A DNA stretch of 64,000 nucleotides, from contig JAGAIR010000002.1 in assembly GCA_017626435.1 (NCBI GenBank), forward strand, positions 248,001 through 312,000. The letters are read 5' to 3'. Both the position numbers and the translations under genes were made by a program. This document shows positions 8,486-16,794 of the stretch, piece by piece. This stretch comes from Lachnospiraceae bacterium. Its GTDB lineage: Bacteria; Bacillota_A; Clostridia; Lachnospirales; Lachnospiraceae. Each line of letters starts with the position of its first letter. Positions within the stretch are counted from its first letter, which is position 1. A model generated the notes under the pieces. It searched no databases and was not told the DNA's origin. It saw only the letters and a list, made by a program, of their open reading frames with translations.

Positions 8486-8623
8486 ATGCAGCGAATGCTC
8501 GGATTTATCCTGTTCTGGATAGCAATTGGCATGACAATTATGTTTTTTATTGATAACGGTATCATTGCTGTGCTGATTATTATACTTTGCCTAATACTTG
8601 GCTACAGCCTTTTTTGTGGCTGA
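8486..8623 (+). CDS. Small hydrophobic membrane protein of unknown function
   Basis: 45-residue protein starting MQRMLGFILFWIAIGM and continuing almost wholly hydrophobic through an ALIIILCLILGY-like second segment, so probably two short membrane helices forming a hairpin. The ATG at 8486 is supported by a textbook GGAGGT five bases upstream; the frame is open further upstream but without a ribosome site. It is the only plus-strand gene between 667 and 17700, divergent from the asp23 gene and convergent with rpmB. A perfect nine-base inverted repeat (TTGTGGCTG/CAGCCACAA) overlaps its end. I do not recognise a family. Confidence 0.65.
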   Translation: MQRMLGFILFWIAIGMTIMFFIDNGIIAVLIIILCLILGYSLFCG

Positions 8624-8665
8624 TGCATCATACAGCCACAAGGCAGCCTCACTTTTAATAAGACA

Positions 8666-8691
8666 TAAAAAAGGACCGGCATTGCCGATCC
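8666..8691 (-). terminator. Terminator of rpmB
   Basis: On the minus strand GGATCGGC-AAT-GCCGGTCC forms an eight-pair GC-rich stem followed by TTTTTT, about 30 bases after the rpmB stop codon. Confidence 0.85.
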
Positions 8692-8721
8692 TTACTATCC
8701 AATATTCATAACAAAAAGCGC

Positions 8722-8907
8722 CTACGCACGCTCTACTGCTCCAGAACGTAAACATCCTGTACATACTGGCATTTTCTTTGTGCCGCCATTTACCTTTACT
8801 CTTACAGACTTGATATTTGGCTTCCACATCTTATTACTTCTTCTATGGGAATGACTCACTGCGTTTCCAAAGTGAACACTCTTACCACAAACTGCACATT
8901 TTGCCAT
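8722..8907 (-). CDS. rpmB: 50S ribosomal protein L28
   Basis: Structural protein of the large ribosomal subunit, 61 residues. Begins MAKCAVCGKSVHFGNAVSHSHR and ends with CTGCLRSG, so two CxxC pairs suggest a zinc-binding form. The frame is open upstream to 8958, but the ATG at 8907 is preceded by AAGGAGGTG and matches the family start. It is monocistronic, with its own promoter and terminator. Confidence 0.97.
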   Translation of the reverse strand: MAKCAVCGKSVHFGNAVSHSHRRSNKMWKPNIKSVRVKVNGGTKKMPVCTGCLRSGAVERA

Positions 8908-8957
8908 CGTAAGCACCTCCTTAGCATATTTAACCCTGATGGTCAGATTTATAAACA

Positions 8958-8986
8958 ATTATCATGACTGTCTAATTTTGCCACAA
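8958..8986 (-). promoter_or_regulatory. Probable rpmB promoter
   Basis: Minus-strand TTGTGG (8981-8986) and GATAAT (8958-8963) separated by 17 bases, about 50 bases before the rpmB start codon. The -35 box is imperfect. Confidence 0.5.
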
Positions 8987-9081
8987 CATGAACATTCTAA
9001 CAAATAACTGAATGAAATGCAAGAGAATTTTTCAGAAATTCTAATCTGTTATTTTAACCGGCAAAATCCCTGTCAGAAAAA

Positions 9082-9483
9082 CTACTCTTCTTCCAGATAA
9101 TCATCCACGATTTCCTCTGTATTTTTTGCTTTGTTTTTCGCCTTTTTGCCGGAAGTAAACTTATCAACAAAGTCCGGCACCATATCCAGGACCTTAGTCA
9201 ATCCATCCTGGTTCTTCACATTGACCAGCTTCGTTTCCCCGTCCTTGATAATTAAAATGGCACTCGGCTGGATTTTCCCCCCCATGCCGCCTCCGGCATT
9301 GTTCTTCTTACCATTTTCCGCAAATGCGCCGGCTCCAACTCCAAAACTCACATCCACCAGTGGCAGAATAATCGTTCCATCATCAAATTTTACAGCATCA
9401 CCTACCACTGTCTTTGTGGTAAGGAATCCTTCCATCCCCTTAAACAGGGAGCCTACTGTTGCATTAAAATTATTTTCGCTCAT
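9082..9483 (-). CDS. gerW: Spore protein GerW (YtfJ family)
   Basis: Sporulation protein required in Bacillus for a normal germination response. The 133 residues show the family pattern: an N-terminal GSLFKGMEGFLTTKTVVGD, then IILPLVDVSFGVGAGAF, a glycine-rich stretch around residue 65, and IQPSAILIIKDGETKLV. The C-terminus is lysine-rich then acidic. GAAGGAGGGG precedes the ATG. It follows the DUF2953 gene with only three bases between them, the same pairing as ytfI-ytfJ in Bacillus, and would be expected to be made in the forespore. No forespore-type promoter was identified. Confidence 0.92.
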   Translation of the reverse strand: MSENNFNATVGSLFKGMEGFLTTKTVVGDAVKFDDGTIILPLVDVSFGVGAGAFAENGKKNNAGGGMGGKIQPSAILIIKDGETKLVNVKNQDGLTKVLDMVPDFVDKFTSGKKAKNKAKNTEEIVDDYLEEE

Positions 9484-9486
9484 TTA

Positions 9487-10488
9487 TTACCCCTCCTTCA
9501 ATTGATCTGTCTGCTTTTTGAAATGCCGCCATTCATCACTCAGGAAAACCCTTTTGGCAATGAGCAGCAGTACAAATATCTGAATCCTGCCTTTTAATTC
9601 TAAATTTCCTTCCAGCACCGTATTTTCAAAATCGGGTGTAATCTGCACACCTCTTCCCAAAAGCCCATAACCTGCACCAACAACTCCCAGAATCTGACCT
9701 GTGGTACAGGGATCTGATGTGCCAAACCGTATCTTTCCTTTTAGTTTCCGGGGAGAACTATGTTTCCAAAGTGCAGCAATATTTTCCCATACCAGCCGCC
9801 ATAACACCGTTGTATTGCTGTCCTGTAAAATCTCTTTGATCAAAACAGGCTTTTTACTTTCTGCAGCCTCCGATGGTCCCTCCCTGAGAAATTTCCAGAT
9901 TGCTTTGATACACTTGTATATTTTAACGAATCCCTGTTGAATTGGCAAGAAAAACTCACCAATACGCTGAAACAAAGTTTTCTTTTTGGACTCCGGCTGA
10001 TTCCTTTCCTTGTCTTCGCCCGGATTCTGCCGGGATCTCTCCTTCGGGGAGATCTCTTCTATTTTCTCCGGAAAAACATTAGCGTGGTTTTTCTGTGATG
10101 TCTCTTTCCGGGACTGCTCTCCCTCCTGTAACACATTTGCCTTTTGATTTTTCCTCCGGCCTCCCACAGTCTTTCTTTTTGATTTCCGTCTGCGTCCGCT
10201 TGTATCAAAACGGACACCCAGGATACGCATTGTATGACTCTCCTGTCCTCCCTCAACAAGAACAGAAAGGTGAAGCAGATGCAGCAGCCAGCTTGCCCCG
10301 CCCTTTACTACCCATTCCTCCTGATGCTCCAGATAAACAGAATACCTCACCGGAACAAAAAGAAGGCATGCTGCAATGACTACAACCAGTCCAACAATGA
10401 CAAGCAAAATCATTCCCAGCCATTTTAGTATGGAAAAGATAATAGCAACCAGATCTGCACACCTCCTTTCATACAACAAACGCTCCAA
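9487..10488 (-). CDS. DUF2953 membrane protein (YtfI-like)
   Basis: Protein of up to 333 residues with one N-terminal membrane segment (about 16-48, LGMILLVIVGLVVVIAACLLFVPV). A long, highly charged Lys/Glu/Arg-rich linker follows (about 95-170). The conserved DUF2953 C-terminal region contains FGTSDPCTTGQILG and PDFENTVLEGNLELKGRI. Function unknown; the gene is regularly paired with gerW. The start is uncertain. The TTG at 10488 has no ribosome site, whereas a perfect AAAGGAGG lies inside the frame at codons 7-9, nine bases ahead of a CTG at 10452. A CTG start there would remove the odd first twelve residues and leave the membrane segment at the N-terminus. Confidence 0.85.
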   Translation of the reverse strand: MERLLYERRCADLVAIIFSILKWLGMILLVIVGLVVVIAACLLFVPVRYSVYLEHQEEWVVKGGASWLLHLLHLSVLVEGGQESHTMRILGVRFDTSGRRRKSKRKTVGGRRKNQKANVLQEGEQSRKETSQKNHANVFPEKIEEISPKERSRQNPGEDKERNQPESKKKTLFQRIGEFFLPIQQGFVKIYKCIKAIWKFLREGPSEAAESKKPVLIKEILQDSNTTVLWRLVWENIAALWKHSSPRKLKGKIRFGTSDPCTTGQILGVVGAGYGLLGRGVQITPDFENTVLEGNLELKGRIQIFVLLLIAKRVFLSDEWRHFKKQTDQLKEG

Positions 10489-10491
10489 GCA

Positions 10492-10812
10492 TTAAACCTG
10501 AAAATAGTCCTGTATCAATGCCGGCGAAATATCTCCCTGACGTCTCACGGTATCCAGACAAATCTGTGCTGCCAGTTTCTGAGCACTTTCTCTCGTTCCT
10601 GCCAGTCCGATCACCACCAGTTTCTTTTCCCGATAATACTGAAACCACAATTCTCTGGAAGAGTAAATTTCCATAGTATTTTCCCCATTTACCGGCAGGG
10701 TAATACAATAGACCTCTCTTATCAGCTTATTTTTTTCTAAAATCTGCTGATATTTTTTCCGTCGTTTGGATAATTTGTTGTCAAGATACATCTTAGAACT
10801 CCAAACCAGCAT
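10492..10812 (-). CDS. Hypothetical protein, 106 residues
   Basis: No family recognised. The N-terminal third is basic and probably helical (KLSKRRKKYQQILEKNKLI). A central part, YCITLPVNGENTMEIYSSRELW, looks like beta strands, and the protein ends in a helical segment (GTRESAQKLAAQICLD). There is no signal peptide or membrane segment. GGAGGAG lies five bases before the ATG. It sits between an unrecognised 483-residue gene and the DUF2953-gerW pair, three bases from the latter, so it is probably co-transcribed with sporulation genes. Confidence 0.65.
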   Translation of the reverse strand: MLVWSSKMYLDNKLSKRRKKYQQILEKNKLIREVYCITLPVNGENTMEIYSSRELWFQYYREKKLVVIGLAGTRESAQKLAAQICLDTVRRQGDISPALIQDYFQV

Positions 10813-10877
10813 GAAACTCCTCCTCCATCTGCTCCAAAGCAGCTTTGTAACATATGACTGACCAGCTGATTTTCAGG

Positions 10878-12329
10878 CTACTCCATCAGACTCTGGATCA
10901 GCTGCTTAGATGCATACTTTTCGGCTTCATCCTCGCATAACTGAAGAGACTGGCTGATATAATCTGCCACTTCCTGTGGCGTTGTGAAAAATACCGGTAT
11001 CTTTTCCAGCGTATTTGCCATAATCGCTCTCCGCACCATGCGGCTCTGCCCTTTAAAAGCATCTTTCAACTCTGCAACCAGCTCCTGTGCTGCCTGCTCT
11101 GCTTTTTCATCAGAAACCTTTTCTTCCTCTGTCACAACCTCCAGACCAGCGAAAGCACTATTCGATGCAAGCTGCTGTAATTTTTCAAGAACTACAAAGG
11201 CATCTGCCAGCTGTAACTCATCAATTACAGCACGCTGTGCCTCTCTGGTCTCCTCCAGCATGGCATCTGCCATATTCATTGCTTCATATATTTTTTCCTG
11301 CTGCCCTTCTATCGCCGGAAAATGCTCACCCAGCCAATGCAGCTTTTCCTCATCTGTCTCTGGAATCTCCTCACCTGCACCCTGCCAGATATCACTTTCC
11401 TGTTTCAAAAACAGGGCATTGATCCCACGGATAACCGTATCCGCAGCTGCCACTCTGTCATTCCCCTGACAATATGGTGCTGCCAGTACAACGGAATACA
11501 CTTCATTGATCAGCTGCTGCAGAAGCATATATAAATCGGAAATATCATTCAGCCTGGATGCATTGACACGGATTTTCTCTGCATAAATCTGATAGAGTTC
11601 CTCTGTCATGTTATCATAGTCTAACTGAGCCAGTTCCTGCAATACAGGAACAAATTCTGTAAAATGCTCTTCCATTGCCGGAGTACGGTATAACATCGCA
11701 TTAGTCCGGAACATATACAGATATCCCTCCAGGGAGCTTACATCGGAACCCTTGTAAACAGATATGCTGTCCCGTATCAAGTCAAAATAATGGCTTCTGG
11801 TCATGCGCATCGGAAGCTGTCCTATCACGGCACGAATATTATCATTGATCGCCATGTTATCCCTGGTGGCAAAAATAAAATTCAATACCTCCTGTGCAAA
11901 AACAGAATCCTCTGCGATAACCTCCTGGTCCTCAAAACGATACTGTACCCGGTTTAAAATATATTCATATACTACAAACTGGTCTACATAAGCGGTTAAA
12001 ACCTGCATTTTCTCCGTTACTTCCTGACGAAGCTTTTCCAGGATTTCTCCCAGCCCCCTCCATTTCTCACCGCAGAAAGCTTGCGCATCCTTTCCAAACA
12101 CCTGGCTGATCACCTGGTGAAGACATTCCGCGGTATCCTCCGCCGAATCAATATAGGGATTGATTCCTTCTGAAATCATCTCATAAAAAATATAATATTC
12201 CATCATCAGCTTAAGTCTTGCATAGCTGTCATGGATTTCCATGGACTGTTTTATATATTCCGGTAAAAGCTCCTTTACATCCCGGTTCTGGCTTAAGCCC
12301 TTCACACATTCTCTGATTTTCGTACTCAT
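10878..12329 (-). CDS. Conserved-looking hypothetical protein, 483 residues, alpha-helical
   Basis: I do not recognise a family. The sequence is mostly predicted helix, soluble, acidic, and without signal peptide or membrane segments. It starts MSTKIRECVKGLSQNRDVKELLPEYI and ends in an acidic helical tail (about 395-483, AELKDAFKGQSRMVRRAIMAN). A probable coiled coil lies around 345-400. It follows the large glycosyltransferase gene by 68 bases on the same strand and precedes the gerW cluster. Its ribosome site is poor: GGAG lies about 15 bases from the ATG. Confidence 0.75.
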   Translation of the reverse strand: MSTKIRECVKGLSQNRDVKELLPEYIKQSMEIHDSYARLKLMMEYYIFYEMISEGINPYIDSAEDTAECLHQVISQVFGKDAQAFCGEKWRGLGEILEKLRQEVTEKMQVLTAYVDQFVVYEYILNRVQYRFEDQEVIAEDSVFAQEVLNFIFATRDNMAINDNIRAVIGQLPMRMTRSHYFDLIRDSISVYKGSDVSSLEGYLYMFRTNAMLYRTPAMEEHFTEFVPVLQELAQLDYDNMTEELYQIYAEKIRVNASRLNDISDLYMLLQQLINEVYSVVLAAPYCQGNDRVAAADTVIRGINALFLKQESDIWQGAGEEIPETDEEKLHWLGEHFPAIEGQQEKIYEAMNMADAMLEETREAQRAVIDELQLADAFVVLEKLQQLASNSAFAGLEVVTEEEKVSDEKAEQAAQELVAELKDAFKGQSRMVRRAIMANTLEKIPVFFTTPQEVADYISQSLQLCEDEAEKYASKQLIQSLME

Positions 12330-12397
12330 AGCGTCTTATCTTTTTCTCCTTCTACCGTTTTATCTCTTTCCCCCTACGGTTCCAATTCGCACCTTGG

Positions 12398-15300
12398 CTA
12401 CCATGTCTGCAGCAATACCCAGTTATCAAACCACTTCAGCCAATGCTCTGCATAGGATATGGTAGTAGGTGTTCCGCTAAGCACCGGATAGAACATGGCA
12501 AAAAGTACTACCGCCAATGCTGTATATACAAACATCCATTTCTTGCAGGACGGAAACCTCTTCACCAGAAGAACCATACTATATCCAAGCATAATGGTAA
12601 TAAACGGAACACTTGGAAAATAGTGGTAAATAAACACCACACGGGTAACTAAAAACCATGGTGCATACTGTGACAGATAACCTACTGTCAAAAATGCCGC
12701 TTTTCTATCCTTCTTCACCAACATCCGGTACAGCATAAAGGCAAAAGCAGGAATCCCGGCCCACCATACCAGCGGATTGCCAAAAGAACTGATCCCCTCT
12801 CTGACCGTGTCAGAAACTATGCCGGAATAATACCACATCGGACGGTACATGATAGGCCACTGCCACCATGTAGAGGAATATGGGTGCGTCGCATCCAGCT
12901 GGCTGTGATAATCAAACATCGTCTTCTGCGCCGCAATCACCCTCTGGATCAATCCTCTGTCGGTACCATCATTAAATGGGATATAAGACATCATGTAAAT
13001 CGCTGCCGGTATCAAAACAAAGAAGACACAACAGAATAATATCGTCCTGATCAGGTGTTTGTGGAAATGATTCAGAATATACTGATGCTCAATTTCCCCT
13101 GACTTACCCTCTGGATTTTTTGATGCATAGACATATTCACGGAACCTCTGTATCATCTGTGCAAAAAAGATAATAGCCAGTCCTGCGGAAGAATAAATGC
13201 CTGTCCATTTGGATGCCCATCCCAGACCCATGGCAATACCGCAAAGTCCCAGTGGTATAAATGTCTTTGTAAGCTTTGTATCATAAAAGCTCATTCTGCT
13301 ATAGCAGTACATAAAATAATAGGACAATATAATAAACAGCGTAACAAATACATCAATGGTTGCGATCCTTGTCTGCACAAAATGCATAAAATCGAAGGCA
13401 AACAAAATCGTAACAATACTGCTGATCCATGTCTCCTTAAAAAATTTCTTTCCAAAGTGATAGATGACCGGCAGCATCAGAACCCCGAACAGAGTTCCCA
13501 TAAAACGCCAGCCAAACGGACACATGCCAAATATCATTACACCAATGGCAATAAAGATTTTTCCAAGAGGAGGATGGGTATTTTCATAACAGTATAATTT
13601 ATGGATCATTTCATAAGCAGTACGCGCATGATAGATTTCATCAAAATAAGTTCCATTCAGATGGGTTGCCCGTCCCTGATACAAATCCTGTTCATCAAAC
13701 AGCGTCGCATAATCTCCGGCATTCACAGGAGTTATCACGTTGCCCTCTGCATCAGTAAAGACAAGCTCCATCAGGCTGTCTCCTCCGTTGTCTGCAGCAG
13801 GAGACAGCCTAAAATAACGTGCAGTCACATTGACATCTGCGGAATTCCAGCAGAACACACCACCGGCATCCAGCGGATTTTCAGCACCATATAGCGGAGT
13901 CCAATTTACATTATCACTGGAATAATCCAGATAATATTTCGGATTATTCTGGTATCCCAGAAAGTTATTTAACTTTGCAACATACGTATCCTGTCCCAGA
14001 TCAGCAACCACAGCACCCTGTGCCACGACAGAATATTCTGTCTGCGGAGCGGATAGATTTCCCAGATGGACAAATGCCACAATGGCATAAACCAAAGTGA
14101 TCACACCCATCGAAATATAGTCCGCCTTTGTCATTTTCACCAAAATGGAGGATGGACGGATGACACTCTTTTCCGTTGACTCCTTTCTTCCTGCCAAAGC
14201 AGTCTGCCTCAGCACCGCCTCTGTTTCCTGTTTTTCTTCGACATAATGTCCATAATAACGGATGGTCACATAAACCAGGAAACCAAACACCAGAATCCCC
14301 AGGAAAGAAATAGCCAGCATAACAGGCTCTAACGGGTCGTAATTGGCCCCGTCAAAAACAAACAGCACATGTGCTATATTATAAAACCCATAAAAAGAAA
14401 TAAAGCTGTACAACAGATACAGATCTCTGCGCGGACGCAGGGCATATGCCATCACCAGCAGTGCCATCGCCGGAAAGATATATCTTTCATGCATTCTTAC
14501 AGAAAACAGAAAGACACAGGTTACAATAAATGCCCCCAGATAATAATATTTGGATTCTGTTTTTTTGCAACGGAAACTGATAAATGCTGCGGCTGCCACG
14601 GTCAATACGATAAAAACCGTCCCCCAGGTCTGATAGCTGAGACCAAATTTAATGCCATCCTGGGATGCCCAGTTTAATCCGCATAATGTCCAGAAATTAT
14701 AAGCATTCACCGATGCATACTCATAGGAACCTACCGTATCCTTATACTGTGCCAGTGCCTCCTGAAAACCATAAGGCATCATCAACAGACCAATCATCGC
14801 AATGGCAAGAAGACCAAGCCCGAGATTTTTCCAGAACTTCATCCAGTTAAAATCCTCCAGAAAAACCTGGTCAATAATTCCAAAAATCAGCACCGGTGTA
14901 AAAATCAGCGACTGTGGCTTTATGAGAATAGCAACAGCAAAAACAAAATAGGAAGGAATCAGCCTCTTCCCGGTAATCAGATAACACATCAAAACTACAA
15001 AGAAGGTAAACACACCATCTGTCTGTCCCCAGACAGCACTATCCAGAAATACTGCCGGGCAGAAAAGATATGCAGCTGAAAGCAATGCAGCTCCCGACTC
15101 TTTAAAGCGTTTGGATGCTGCTTTATAAATGAGATATCCTACTCCTAAATCTGCCAGGATTGCCGGTGTCTTTGTCATCACAATACTTACCACGGAATCC
15201 CATGAAATATGAAATATGGAACGAAGCCATCCAATCACATAAAGAATATACATATATCCTGGTGGATAATCATGAAATTCCGGTGATAAATAGAACTCCT

Positions 15301-15646
15301 TAAATCCATCCTGATATACCATATCGCCCCAGAGCAGGAAGCAGTTCATATCCGTATCATGCCCCTTATACATTGCAGCAACAATGATTCTCACCAGAAA
15401 AGCAAGTGCCATGACCGCAACAAATACGGTCAGACCAATGTTTTTTTCCTGTGCCTCAGAAATGGATGAAACCGAAACAGTTCCCACTGCTTTTTTTCCT
15501 TTTTGTTGTTTATTTCTCTTCTTTTCCAATCGATTAGGCGAAGTTCCCACTGCTGCCAGACGCCCCCGCAAAAAACTACAAAGCGGAAAATACATCGCCA
15601 GCATGGCAGCCAGCCCCAATATAGCAACCAAATTTATTGCAACCAT
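12398..15646 (-). CDS. Double GT-C membrane glycosyltransferase: GT39 (PMT-type) fused to a second GT-C unit
   Basis: Large polytopic protein of 1082 residues that appears to contain two lipid-phosphosugar-dependent glycosyltransferases. The first half (about 75-480) has an acidic first loop (MYKGHDTDMNCFLLWGD) and about ten helices, as in bacterial GT-C mannosyltransferases. The middle (about 520-650) is extracytoplasmic and resembles an F5/8-type carbohydrate-binding sandwich (ATVTARYFRLSP-like strand; TYVAKLNNFLGY). The second half (about 655-1082) is PMT-like: FDEIYHARTAYEMIH with the catalytic-type acidic pair, then ENTHPPLGKIFIAIGVMIFGM, and further helices to the end. Such enzymes add mannose to proteins or envelope polymers; the acceptor here is unknown. 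It is transcribed after the rhomboid-like gene. Confidence 0.85.
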   Translation of the reverse strand: MVAINLVAILGLAAMLAMYFPLCSFLRGRLAAVGTSPNRLEKKRNKQQKGKKAVGTVSVSSISEAQEKNIGLTVFVAVMALAFLVRIIVAAMYKGHDTDMNCFLLWGDMVYQDGFKEFYLSPEFHDYPPGYMYILYVIGWLRSIFHISWDSVVSIVMTKTPAILADLGVGYLIYKAASKRFKESGAALLSAAYLFCPAVFLDSAVWGQTDGVFTFFVVLMCYLITGKRLIPSYFVFAVAILIKPQSLIFTPVLIFGIIDQVFLEDFNWMKFWKNLGLGLLAIAMIGLLMMPYGFQEALAQYKDTVGSYEYASVNAYNFWTLCGLNWASQDGIKFGLSYQTWGTVFIVLTVAAAAFISFRCKKTESKYYYLGAFIVTCVFLFSVRMHERYIFPAMALLVMAYALRPRRDLYLLYSFISFYGFYNIAHVLFVFDGANYDPLEPVMLAISFLGILVFGFLVYVTIRYYGHYVEEKQETEAVLRQTALAGRKESTEKSVIRPSSILVKMTKADYISMGVITLVYAIVAFVHLGNLSAPQTEYSVVAQGAVVADLGQDTYVAKLNNFLGYQNNPKYYLDYSSDNVNWTPLYGAENPLDAGGVFCWNSADVNVTARYFRLSPAADNGGDSLMELVFTDAEGNVITPVNAGDYATLFDEQDLYQGRATHLNGTYFDEIYHARTAYEMIHKLYCYENTHPPLGKIFIAIGVMIFGMCPFGWRFMGTLFGVLMLPVIYHFGKKFFKETWISSIVTILFAFDFMHFVQTRIATIDVFVTLFIILSYYFMYCYSRMSFYDTKLTKTFIPLGLCGIAMGLGWASKWTGIYSSAGLAIIFFAQMIQRFREYVYASKNPEGKSGEIEHQYILNHFHKHLIRTILFCCVFFVLIPAAIYMMSYIPFNDGTDRGLIQRVIAAQKTMFDYHSQLDATHPYSSTWWQWPIMYRPMWYYSGIVSDTVREGISSFGNPLVWWAGIPAFAFMLYRMLVKKDRKAAFLTVGYLSQYAPWFLVTRVVFIYHYFPSVPFITIMLGYSMVLLVKRFPSCKKWMFVYTALAVVLFAMFYPVLSGTPTTISYAEHWLKWFDNWVLLQTW

Positions 15647-15692
15647 TTTCTTTTTCTCCTTCTCCTGTTATTTTCCCGTTATCCTCTGCAGA

Positions 15693-16610
15693 TTACATAA
15701 ATTTCTTAACATGCTGGTGGGTAAACAGATGATCAGAACAATACTCATAATTTCCATCACACTTCGAACAATATCTGAAATCCAGATTTTCATCATCCAG
15801 TTCTGTCCTGCCACAGATTGCACAGCGGTGTCTGCTTCCCTGTCCGTTCCTCTGCTGTCCCTGACGCATCTTTTTCTTAAACTCCTTCCGCCTGTGTATA
15901 TCCTTCGGAGATATTCTGCGGTAATCCCTGCTGGAAAAAAAGTATATCAGGAAATTTGCCATCGCCACTACGATTGCCATGGCAATACTAATATAAGCAG
16001 TACCATAATAAATCTGACCAGCTGCCAGAAATCTCACTCCGTTAAGCAGATTACTCACAACCTCATACAACATATAAACGGCATCTAACAGTGCAAGCCA
16101 TTTTGCCTTAATAGGAATCACAAAATATAACAAAAACTCCATATCCGGATTCAAAGTAACAAAAGCAAAAAACATGGCCCAGTAGATATACTGGAAACCG
16201 GAACAATACTGTGTGGCATGGATCGGAGACAGATACAAGATCAACGCTGCCAGAATATTCAACAGATAGCCGCTGATAAAGTACATGTTAAACCGGAAGG
16301 TCCCCCATGCCTGTTCCAGGGAACGCCCAAACAAAAAGAACAGATTGACCTGAATAGCAAAAAACAGGATACTGATCACGAACCCCATTCCACGGTTAAA
16401 TCCATATGGCTCAAATAAATAGGTAAATAACCGCCAGACTTGTCCATGAAATATCGCATCAAAATTCAGGGAAAGATATTTGTAATAAATATTTTCATTT
16501 ATCATCCCAAGTGCTGCTCCGGCACAATACAGCACAATGACATACCGAATCAAATCGGGTATTGCATAACGTCCAAACTTTTTCTCCAGCTTATTCAAAA
16601 ACTGATTCAT
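15693..16610 (-). CDS. Rhomboid-like membrane protein with C-terminal zinc ribbon; probably not a protease
   Basis: 305 residues with about six membrane helices. The rhomboid-like features are FHGQVWRLFTYLFEP (L1 loop entry) and FLFGRSLEQAWGTFRFNMYFISGY (the end of TM2 to TM3). The active-site GxSG is not present: the equivalent position reads YCSGF, and no histidine is found in the last membrane segment. Catalysis is therefore doubtful. The C-terminal tail (about 240-305) is basic and then has CAICGR ... YCSKCDGNYEYC with a following HxxxxH, a likely zinc ribbon. The frame is open to 16658, but the ATG at 16610 has AAAGGAA upstream. It lies 46 bases ahead of the glycosyltransferase gene and is probably co-transcribed with it. 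Confidence 0.8.
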   Translation of the reverse strand: MNQFLNKLEKKFGRYAIPDLIRYVIVLYCAGAALGMINENIYYKYLSLNFDAIFHGQVWRLFTYLFEPYGFNRGMGFVISILFFAIQVNLFFLFGRSLEQAWGTFRFNMYFISGYLLNILAALILYLSPIHATQYCSGFQYIYWAMFFAFVTLNPDMEFLLYFVIPIKAKWLALLDAVYMLYEVVSNLLNGVRFLAAGQIYYGTAYISIAMAIVVAMANFLIYFFSSRDYRRISPKDIHRRKEFKKKMRQGQQRNGQGSRHRCAICGRTELDDENLDFRYCSKCDGNYEYCSDHLFTHQHVKKFM

Positions 16611-16692
16611 AGCATTCCTTTCTCTCTTCCAAGCAGTCAGTACATGGTGATTTACCACTGTAATCAGATCACTATCGTTTTTGTCTTATTTT

Positions 16693-16740
16693 TATAATAG
16701 ATTATCAGAAACAATCACCTGTTTCTGATAATCTATTATA
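16693..16740. repeat. Perfect 20-base inverted repeat (long AT-rich hairpin)
   Basis: TATAATAGATTATCAGAAAC at 16693-16712 is exactly reverse-complemented at 16721-16740, with an eight-base loop. It lies between the LysM gene and the rhomboid-like gene, both minus strand. No T-run follows on either strand in the right place for a standard terminator. Each end carries TATAAT-like sequence. It may be an RNA-processing or partial termination hairpin, or a regulatory palindrome. Confidence 0.8.
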
Positions 16741-16794
16741 GTGATAGCCATATTCTTTGTCAAACGACAAACCATGCAAAAAAGCTTGTTTTTT

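Noticed and set aside
8614..8640. Nine-base inverted repeat over the stop codon of the small membrane protein
   Set aside because: T-run precedes rather than follows the stem, so it is not a standard terminator on the plus strand; kept only as a remark.
15384..16088. Plus-strand frame of 234 residues
   Set aside because: Antisense to the glycosyltransferase start and the rhomboid-like gene; no ribosome site, and the composition is that of reverse-complemented membrane protein.
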